Below, piece after piece: positions 1-5,306 of a DNA stretch of 8,135 nucleotides. The DNA is taken from the NCBI GenBank assembly GCA_016935045.1, contig JAFGRS010000695.1, forward strand, positions 1 through 8,135. Direction: 5' to 3'. Source of the DNA: Lentisphaeria bacterium (GTDB lineage Bacteria > Verrucomicrobiota > Lentisphaeria > Oligosphaerales > JAFGRS01). The notes under the pieces were generated by a model that did not search any database, was not told where the DNA came from, and saw only the letters and a list, made by a program, of their open reading frames with translations. The position numbers and the translations under genes are program-made. Within the stretch, counting starts at the first letter, position 1. Every line of letters begins with the position of its first letter.

Positions 1-201
1 CCCGCGAATGCCCGCGCGGCCGCGAGCGTTCCATCCCCCTGGAGCGCGAGCGTACCGCGAGCATCCCTACGTTGACTGAGGCCTTACGACGAGGGTTGGG
101 GCGCCGGAGCGAGCCACCAGGAGGAGCGCAGCCACGGGGGGCCCCGGGGGGCCGGTGGTCAGCGGGGCACGGCGGCCTCCACGGTCCGGGCATCCTGGCG
201 G
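1..201. other. Left flank with no supported gene
   Basis: No reading frame here looks like a recognisable protein. The region lies downstream of the minus-strand Mrp/DiNase hybrid. It contains a dense G/C block at about 136-155 (alternating runs of G and C), which could fold in the transcript leaving the hybrid gene, but no U-tract follows, so I do not call a terminator. Two plus frames entering from the left edge stop at about 75 and 79, so a few terminal codons of an upstream gene cannot be excluded. Confidence 0.5.
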
Positions 202-828
202 TCAGTGGTCACAGACATTCTGCCCTGTCTGCAGCGTGCCGTCGAGGTACGAGGCGACGACCTCCTCGGGTGTCCGGGACGGGGCGCCGACCACCACGCG
301 GATGCCGTTCTCGGAGAAAAGCTCCTGGGCCCGCTGGCCCATGCCTCCCGCGAGGATCACCTCGGCGCCTGCGTCCCGTTGCTTCAGGAGCGGCTCGAAG
401 GCGACAGCGAATGCCCGAGCGGCGGGACTCTCCGCCAGCGAATCCAGCAACAGCGCGCCGTTGACGTTGTACTTCATGGGGCCGCGCCAGATCACGGCAT
501 CGACGGCACTGTCCAGCAGCAGGCCGACCGAGACGACCGAGAGGTGTTTTCCGACCCGGATCGGCGCGCTGCCGCCGGCGGCGTCAGAGCCGAGTCTCCG
601 GTCCGCCAGTCCGAGCAGTTTGGGGATACTGGGCCCGTGCAGGTCCACGTCCAGCAGGCCGACTTCCCTGCCCGTCCGCGCCAGAAACATCGCCAGGTTG
701 GCCGCAACCGTGCTCTTGCCGACGCCTCCCTTGCCGGACAATACCAGGATCTTCCGCCCGATCTGTTCCATCCGGGCTTCGAGATCGAGCTGTTCCTGCC
801 TGCGGCCGGCCTCGTCCATTGGTTTCAT
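202..828 (-). CDS. Internally deleted Mrp/NBP35 ATPase fused to the C-terminal half of a DiNase/ORP domain (MrpORP-like)
   Basis: The predicted product has 208 residues. Full MrpORP-type proteins join a complete Mrp Fe-S carrier ATPase to a complete DiNase domain and are clearly longer. Residues 31-40 are the deviant Walker A loop (SGKGGVGKST). DVDLHGPSIPK follows at 60-70 and the Mrp signature WRGPMK at 114-119. After about residue 122 the sequence jumps to what looks like the last Mrp helix (ESPAARAF, 133-140). It therefore lacks the switch II DxPPGTGD segment and the CxxC that binds the cluster. At about residue 152 it jumps again into the second half of a DiNase domain (GAEVILAGGMGQRAQELF, 154-171, through the terminal NVCDH). 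Both joints are in frame. The ATG at 828 was chosen because AGGGA lies 6 nt before it; an ATG at 930 would lie upstream of the predicted transcript start. Nucleotide binding may survive, but hydrolysis and cluster transfer are doubtful. It could be a decaying gene, a new compact protein or an assembly error. Confidence 0.8.
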   Translation of the reverse strand: MKPMDEAGRRQEQLDLEARMEQIGRKILVLSGKGGVGKSTVAANLAMFLARTGREVGLLDVDLHGPSIPKLLGLADRRLGSDAAGGSAPIRVGKHLSVVSVGLLLDSAVDAVIWRGPMKYNVNGALLLDSLAESPAARAFAVAFEPLLKQRDAGAEVILAGGMGQRAQELFSENGIRVVVGAPSRTPEEVVASYLDGTLQTGQNVCDH

Positions 829-925
829 CGTCATTCCCTGCATTGTCGTTGCGATTGCGCCGCAGAACCGGCTGCATGAGCCCGTCCAGAAAAGGGTCTG
901 GCGCCGCCCTTTCCGGACAGGCTGT

Positions 926-941
926 AGCAACAGGCATGCCA
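926..941 (-). promoter_or_regulatory. Sigma-54 (-24/-12) promoter for the Mrp/DiNase hybrid gene
   Basis: On the minus strand the sequence reads TGGCATG, four bases, TTGCT. Compared with the consensus TGGCACR-N4-TTGCW only the sixth base differs, and the invariant GG and GC are correctly spaced. Transcription would start near 915, giving a leader of about 87 nt before the ATG at 828. A sigma-54 activator is encoded just upstream, which supports the call. Confidence 0.72.
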
Positions 942-968
942 GCTTGAAGGCGCAGCGGACACATGGGG

Positions 969-984
969 TCCAAAGAACTTTGGA
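969..984. promoter_or_regulatory. Perfect dyad, candidate activator (enhancer) site
   Basis: TCCAAAGAACTTTGGA is two 7-bp perfect inverted arms around AA. It is AT-rich for this locus and centred about 60 bp upstream of the predicted start of the hybrid gene. Fis-type domains of sigma-54 activators bind dyads of this size, usually somewhat further upstream. No T-run follows on either strand, which argues against a terminator. Its role as a regulator site is inferred from position and symmetry only. Confidence 0.4.
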
Positions 985-1059
985 GGATACGCATGCGCCC
1001 GCGCCGGGGCCTGCCGCGCCCGCGTCCCCGCGCGCTCCCGTGCCCGCGTCGACAGGTCC

Positions 1060-2460
<1,401 letters not shown>

Positions 2461-2592
2461 CACCAACCACTCCCTGCCATGCAGCGGCCCGGACGAAGCC
2501 CCGATCGGCACCGGAACCGGCCGCCCGGGCCCCTGGGGCGCATCCCATAATCGCGCACTTTGCGACTTTGTCTTTCCTTTAGCATACTCTAT

Positions 2593-2608
2593 TGCACGAT
2601 TATTGCCA
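2593..2608 (-). promoter_or_regulatory. Possible sigma-54 promoter for the regulator gene
   Basis: The minus strand reads TGGCAAT, four bases, GTGCA. The GG and GC dinucleotides have the correct spacing, but three flanking consensus positions differ. The start would be near 2582, with a leader of about 122 nt. If real, the activator would autoregulate. The site lies in AT-rich sequence, so an ordinary sigma-70 promoter (for example TATGCT at about 2582-2587 on the minus strand) is an alternative. Confidence 0.35.
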
Positions 2609-2699
2609 GTTCTCACGGGCTCCCGCCGCGTTGCGGGGGCGGTCGGGCTGCCCGGCGATCTCGAAGGGAACTCCGGCGGCAGCGCGAGGTTTGCCGCGA

Positions 2700-2736
2700 G
2701 GGGATGGGGCGGTTGGAGGGCAGGGGAGGGGGGGGG
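2700..2736 (+). other. G-rich tract with G-quadruplex potential
   Basis: The plus strand has G runs at 2700-2703, 2706-2709, 2718-2720, 2723-2726 and an uninterrupted nine-G run at 2728-2736, with short spacers apart from one eight-base spacer. This satisfies the usual four-run criterion for an intrastrand quadruplex. It ends about 20 bp before the -24 GG of the right-facing sigma-54 element, on the non-template strand. Biased base composition alone could also produce it. Confidence 0.5.
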
Positions 2737-2755
2737 TGCAGCGGGAGTTTGGATC

Positions 2756-2771
2756 TGGCACGTTCCATGCT
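2756..2771 (+). promoter_or_regulatory. Sigma-54 promoter for the plus-strand operon, abutting the first start codon
   Basis: The sequence TGGCACG, four bases, ATGCT matches TGGCACR-N4-TTGCW at all but one position, with exact GG-N10-GC spacing. The transcript would begin at about 2781-2784, at the first gene's ATG (2783 or 2786). The first message would then have almost no leader. The divergent sigma-54 activator gene and a second good site before the hybrid gene support the assignment. Confidence 0.7.
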
Positions 2772-2782
2772 GGGTGGAAGAC

Positions 2783-3166
2783 ATGATGAAAGTCGCCATA
2801 CCCCATTGGCAGGGCCGCGTCAGTCCGGTGTTCGACGTAGCCGGCAGGGTTTTGCTTGCCGATGTCGATGCGGGTGGGGTACGGAGCCGCCATGAGGTCG
2901 TGCTGACCGACGAGGACCCTCAGGGGCGGGCCGCATCGTTGGCGGCCACAGGGGCCCGGGTACTGATCTGCGGCGCCATCTCGTGGCCGCTTGAGATGGC
3001 CTTGTCCGCCGCGGGGATCGAGGTGATTCCTCAGATCTGCGGGGACGTCGAAGCTGTGCTTGCGGGCTTTCTGAACGGCGGCTTGGCCCGGGGCGGTTTT
3101 CTGATGCCTGGCTGTTGCGGCAGGCGGCGCCGGTTTCGGGGGCGGCATGGCCGTGGCGGCTGGTAG
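2783..3166 (+). CDS. Small DiNase (NifX/NifB-C/ORP-fold) cluster-binding protein
   Basis: This 127-residue protein belongs to the dinitrogenase iron-molybdenum cofactor family, whose members bind FeMo-cofactor precursors in NifX/NifB or a Mo-Cu cluster in orange protein. It opens with the family signature MKVAIPHWQGRVSPVFDVAG (2-21). The fold continues through GARVLICGAIS (57-67), AAGIEVIPQICG (76-87) and a final helix DVEAVLAGFLNG (88-99). The tail (107-127) holds a vicinal Cys pair (111-112) and is almost all Arg and Gly, so it could bind nucleic acid or a metal. An ATG at 2783 or 2786 fits the family start equally well, and the GGTGGAAG before them is a poor ribosome site that would lie upstream of the predicted transcript start. 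It is first in the plus-strand operon. It may carry a cluster supplied by the operon's ATPases; the cofactor is not evident from sequence. Confidence 0.88.
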   Translation: MMKVAIPHWQGRVSPVFDVAGRVLLADVDAGGVRSRHEVVLTDEDPQGRAASLAATGARVLICGAISWPLEMALSAAGIEVIPQICGDVEAVLAGFLNGGLARGGFLMPGCCGRRRRFRGRHGRGGW

Positions 3167-3183
3167 GCGGGTACTCACAGGCA

Positions 3184-3204
3184 GGGCCGGCACGGTGCCG
3201 GCCC
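3184..3204 (+). other. Intercistronic GC hairpin
   Basis: A perfect 9-bp stem (GGGCCGGCA paired with TGCCGGCCC) closes a CGG loop between the DiNase and DUF5320 genes. No T-run follows, and a strong ribosome site (AAAGGAGG, 6 nt before the next ATG) comes 19 nt later. It could protect or process the mRNA or set the ratio between neighbouring proteins. Full termination is unlikely. Confidence 0.45.
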
Positions 3205-3235
3205 AAGGCAGGAACGCAGCGAAAGGAGGCGAGTC

Positions 3236-3262
3236 ATGCCACGTGGAGATGGAACAGGACCC
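3236..3262 (+). repeat. Shared 5' coding module, copy 1 (copy 2 at 3762-3788)
   Basis: The first 27 coding bases of the DUF5320 gene and of the small zinc-ribbon gene at 3762 match at 25 of 27 positions. The two differences are both synonymous, so MPRGDGTGP is kept exactly. This points to duplication followed by selection on the peptide. Confidence 0.8.
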
Positions 3263-3634
3263 ATGGGATTCGGACCGATGACGGGCCGCGCGGCGGGGTA
3301 CTGCGCGGGGTACCCGGTCCCCGGCTACATGAACCCGGTTCCCGGACGCGGCGCCTGGGGCGGCGGCTGGGGCCGCGGCTTCGGCTTCGGCCGCGGCCTG
3401 GGGTTGGGCTTCCGCGGTGGTCGCGGGCGCGGCTGGGGCGGCTGGTGGGGTGCGGCGCCGTACACTGCCGGAGCCTACGTTCCGGCGCCGTACGGGGCTG
3501 CGCCCTTCGCGGGCCCCACTCCGGAGCAGGAACGTGACGGGTTGCAGGGCCAGGCCGAGTACCTCGAGGATGCCCTGGAAGGGATCCGCAAGCGGATCGC
3601 CGAACTGGAACAGTCCAAGGCCGAGAAGAAGTAG
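3236..3634 (+). CDS. DUF5320-type Gly/Arg/aromatic-rich protein with C-terminal coiled coil
   Basis: This 132-residue protein fits the DUF5320 family, found in anaerobes near DiNase and MinD-type genes and without a known function. It starts with the hallmark MPRGDGTGPMGFGPMTGRAA (1-20) and GYCAGY (21-26), including its only Cys (Cys23). Residues 38-72 are a low-complexity Gly/Arg/Trp/Phe region, probably disordered. Residues 95-132 (TPEQERDGLQGQAEYLEDAL and following) form a charged helix typical of a short coiled coil, suggesting oligomerisation. There is no signal peptide or membrane segment. AAAGGAGG at 6-nt spacing makes the start firm. The first nine residues recur exactly in the gene at 3762, so the N-terminus may be a shared docking motif. 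An assembly or scaffold role in cluster insertion is a guess from context. Confidence 0.85.
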   Translation: MPRGDGTGPMGFGPMTGRAAGYCAGYPVPGYMNPVPGRGAWGGGWGRGFGFGRGLGLGFRGGRGRGWGGWWGAAPYTAGAYVPAPYGAAPFAGPTPEQERDGLQGQAEYLEDALEGIRKRIAELEQSKAEKK

Positions 3635-3664
3635 GCGGTCCGGACGGCGCTTGGTGAGCCGGGT

Positions 3665-3682
3665 CCGGCCCCCGCGGGCCGG
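3665..3682 (+). other. Intercistronic GC hairpin
   Basis: CCGGCCC and GGGCCGG form a 7-bp stem with a four-base loop in the 127-bp gap between the DUF5320 gene and the zinc-ribbon gene. Further GGGCCGG and CCGGCCC copies at about 3691-3697 and 3720-3726 allow alternative, larger folds. There is no T-tract. The same GGGCCGG core forms the hairpin at 3184-3204. Confidence 0.4.
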
Positions 3683-3761
3683 CGGAATGCCGGGCCGGTT
3701 GCCCACCGGTCAATGTCCGCCGGCCCGCCTGTTTCGGAAGGTTGCACGAAGGAGACTGCAC

Positions 3762-3989
3762 ATGCCACGCGGAGATGGTACAGGACCCCGGGGCCAGGGC
3801 CCGGGCACGGGACGCGGTCAGGGAATGGGCCGCGGTCAGGGAATGGGCCGGATGGGTGGACTCGGCCTTGGCGCAGGCGGCAACTGCGTCTGCCCGGGCT
3901 GCGGGAAACGGGTGCCGCACGAGCGCAGCACGCCCTGCACCCAGCGCAGATGCCCGGCCTGTGGTGCGGCCATGACGAGGGAGCAGTAG
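3762..3989 (+). CDS. Small Gly/Met-rich zinc-ribbon protein sharing the DUF5320 N-terminus
   Basis: This 75-residue protein has three parts. Residues 1-9 (MPRGDGTGP) are identical to the start of the upstream DUF5320 protein. Residues 10-41 are a Gly/Arg/Gln/Met low-complexity stretch with two exact copies of RGQGMG. Residues 42-67 are a Cys-rich knuckle with Cys42, Cys44, Cys47, Cys59, Cys64 and Cys67, including two CPxCG halves, as in zinc ribbons; it could instead hold an Fe-S centre. AAGGAG 7 nt before the ATG fixes the start; an in-frame extension upstream would run through the intergenic hairpins. Small proteins of this layout occur near ORP/DiNase genes in anaerobes and have no known function. 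A partner-binding or metal-chaperone role is inferred. Confidence 0.8.
   Translation: MPRGDGTGPRGQGPGTGRGQGMGRGQGMGRMGGLGLGAGGNCVCPGCGKRVPHERSTPCTQRRCPACGAAMTREQ
3813..3848 (+). repeat. Two perfect 18-bp tandem units inside the zinc-ribbon gene
   Basis: CGCGGTCAGGGAATGGGC occurs twice head to tail without a mismatch and encodes RGQGMG twice. The unit length, six codons, equals that of the repeats in the DiNase-ferredoxin gene at 7633. Perfect identity suggests recent expansion by slippage. Confidence 0.85.
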
Positions 3990-4029
3990 CCGATGCGCTG
4001 CGAACTCAGCCAGTGAATTCCGTCCTGCG

Positions 4030-4977
4030 ATGAGCGCCACACACTACAACCACCTTTTCGGTCCGGTGCCTTCGCGACGCCTGGGGCGGTCCCTCGGGGT
4101 CGATCTGACGCCCTTCAAGACGTGCAGCTTCGACTGCATCTTCTGCCAGTTGGGGCGAACGACGAGGAAGACGGTCGAGCGCCGTGAGTACGTGCCCGTC
4201 AACGAGGTGATTGCGGAACTCGAAACCTGGCTCGGGACGGGAGGCACGGCCGATTACATTACCCTGGCCGGCAGCGGGGAGCCGACCCTTAACTCCGGTT
4301 TCGGCCGGGTCATCGAGTTTGCCCGCGATGCCGGCGGCATTCCCGTGGCTCTGCTGACCAACGGCTCCCTGCTTGCCGACCCCGAGGTGCGTGCCCAGGC
4401 AGCCCGGGCGAATGTCGTCAAGGTGTCGCTGAGCGCCTGGGACGCGTCTTCCCTGGAGCACATCAACCGCCCCGATCCGAGTATCGGGTTCAAGGGCCTG
4501 ATCGAGGGTCAGTGGCTCTTCCGCAATGAGTTCCAGGGCGAGTTGTGGATGGAGGTGTTCCTGGTCTGGGGCGCCAACAGCACGCCGAAGGACGTACGCG
4601 GGATCGCCGACTTGGTGCGGGCCATCGGACCGGACAAGGTGCAGCTCAACACCGCGGTGCGGCCCCCCTGCGAGGAGTACGCGCACCCGGTTCCCGAAGA
4701 GCAGTTGCAGGAGCTGGCCAGGCTCTTCGAGCCGACGGCGGAGGTGATCGCGGAATACAGCAGTGATTCCTCCGCCAGGGTCCACGCCACCGAAGTGGAC
4801 ATTCTCGACACGCTCGAACGCAGGCCCTGCACCCTGGACCAGCTCTGCGCCGTCTTTGGCCTGCACCGGAACGAAGCCACGAAGTATGTCGGCAAACTGA
4901 TGCGGATGGGCAGGATCGTCCAGCACCGCAGGGCAGGGGGAGTATACTACGCCGGCGTTCACCGCGGGGATTCCTGA
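4030..4977 (+). CDS. Radical SAM enzyme (COG0731-like) with C-terminal winged helix
   Basis: This 315-residue protein belongs to the radical SAM superfamily, which uses a [4Fe-4S] cluster and S-adenosylmethionine to start radical chemistry. The cluster motif is C32-x3-C36-x2-C39 (CSFDCIFC), preceded by FGPVPSRRLGRSLGVD (10-25), typical of the COG0731 group that also includes wyosine-type enzymes. GSGEPT (81-86) is the SAM-contacting 'GGE' equivalent, and LLTNGSLL (108-115) is the next conserved strand. After the barrel, about 253-308 looks like a winged helix (LERRPCTLDQLCAVFGLHRN, 262-281), which may contact nucleic acid or a protein. The substrate is unknown. No clear ribosome site precedes the ATG at 4030, but the FGPVPSRR motif begins at residue 10, so the start is well bounded; translation may couple to the gene ending 40 nt upstream. 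It ends 2 nt before the FmdB gene. A role in cofactor building or protein modification for the DiNase proteins is inferred from position. Confidence 0.9.
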   Translation: MSATHYNHLFGPVPSRRLGRSLGVDLTPFKTCSFDCIFCQLGRTTRKTVERREYVPVNEVIAELETWLGTGGTADYITLAGSGEPTLNSGFGRVIEFARDAGGIPVALLTNGSLLADPEVRAQAARANVVKVSLSAWDASSLEHINRPDPSIGFKGLIEGQWLFRNEFQGELWMEVFLVWGANSTPKDVRGIADLVRAIGPDKVQLNTAVRPPCEEYAHPVPEEQLQELARLFEPTAEVIAEYSSDSSARVHATEVDILDTLERRPCTLDQLCAVFGLHRNEATKYVGKLMRMGRIVQHRRAGGVYYAGVHRGDS

Positions 4978-4979
4978 CT

Positions 4980-5243
4980 ATGCCTACGTACGAATACGAA
5001 TGTCGTGCATGCCGCCATCGCTTCGAACGCTTTCAGAGCATGACGGACGAGCCCTTGCGGGAATGCCCGGAATGCGGCGGCGCGTTGCGGAGGCTGATTG
5101 GCCCGGGCAGTGGGATCCTCTTCAAGGGATCGGGGTCCGGCGCCACGGCAGCGCGGGGGGCCGGACTCGGAACGGGCTGCGACCGGGACCGCCCCTGCTG
5201 TGGACGGGATGCCCCGTGCGAGCGCAGCCCGCGATGGTCGTGA
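4980..5243 (+). CDS. FmdB-family zinc-ribbon protein with Cys-rich tail
   Basis: This 87-residue protein starts with MPTYEYECRACRHRFERFQS, the FmdB regulatory-protein signature. The zinc ribbon uses C8-x2-C11 and C29-x2-C32 (CPECGG), followed by the family segment LIGPGSGILFKGSG (39-52). The tail beyond residue 52 adds Cys67, Cys73, Cys74 and Cys80, a possible second metal site. FmdB was named for a putative regulator beside formamidase genes; its biochemical role is poorly defined. The ATG lies 2 nt after the radical SAM stop, with GGGGA 10 nt before it, so the two genes are translationally linked. It could deliver a metal or act as a small adaptor for the radical SAM enzyme or the downstream ATPase. 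Confidence 0.88.
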   Translation: MPTYEYECRACRHRFERFQSMTDEPLRECPECGGALRRLIGPGSGILFKGSGSGATAARGAGLGTGCDRDRPCCGRDAPCERSPRWS

Positions 5244-5258
5244 GCAGTGCGAGACCCT

Positions 5259-5274
5259 GGGCACAGCCGTCGCA
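5259..5274 (+). promoter_or_regulatory. Weak sigma-54-like element upstream of the tandem ATPase gene
   Basis: GGGCACA, four bases, TCGCA keeps the GG and GC at exact spacing and departs from consensus at two positions. The start would be near 5285, leaving the AAGGA ribosome site and the ATG at 5307 within a 22-nt leader. Matches of this quality arise by chance in GC-rich DNA, so it is only a possible internal promoter. Confidence 0.28.
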
Positions 5275-5306
5275 GGCCGTGCCGCCGCGCCAAAGGACAC
5301 GGACGA

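Larger units (their letters stand above)
829..1059. other. Intergenic control region between the regulator and the Mrp/DiNase hybrid
   Basis: This 231-bp stretch separates two minus-strand genes. It carries a sigma-54 element at 941 to 926, a perfect dyad at 969-984, and a very GC-rich part (about 990-1050) with several possible G/C pairings next to the regulator stop codon. No T-tract supports an intrinsic terminator there. The separate promoter suggests that the hybrid gene is transcribed independently of the regulator. Confidence 0.5.
2461..2782. promoter_or_regulatory. Divergent control region
   Basis: This 322-bp region without a gene separates the regulator from the plus-strand operon. 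The regulator side (2550-2610) is the most AT-rich part of the locus and carries a sigma-54-like element facing left. The middle has a CCCGC/GCGGG dyad at 2622-2637 and two direct copies of CGCGAGG (2683-2689 and 2695-2701, 12-bp register), both weak candidates for activator binding. The operon side has a G-rich tract and a strong sigma-54 element facing right. A possible sigma-70 pair TTGCGA-N17-CATACT (2560-2588) also faces right but is weak. Confidence 0.6.

Noticed and set aside
829..930. Start of the hybrid gene at the ATG at 930
   Set aside because: It lies upstream of the predicted sigma-54 transcript start (about 915), overlaps the -12 element and adds no family sequence. The ATG at 828 has AGGGA at good spacing.
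2461..2799. N-terminal extension of the activator up to an ATG at 2799
   Set aside because: The added residues are Pro/Arg-rich without PAS features, they would cross the divergent promoters, and the ATG at 2460 has its own ribosome site.
2600..4962. Minus-strand open frames opposite the small DiNase, DUF5320 and radical SAM genes
   Set aside because: They have low-complexity Ala/Pro/Arg composition and no motifs, while the opposing plus-strand genes belong to recognisable families.
5247..5306. Start of the tandem ATPase at the ATG at 5247
   Set aside because: The extra 20 residues precede the conserved first strand and have no ribosome site. The ATG at 5307 has AAGGA upstream.
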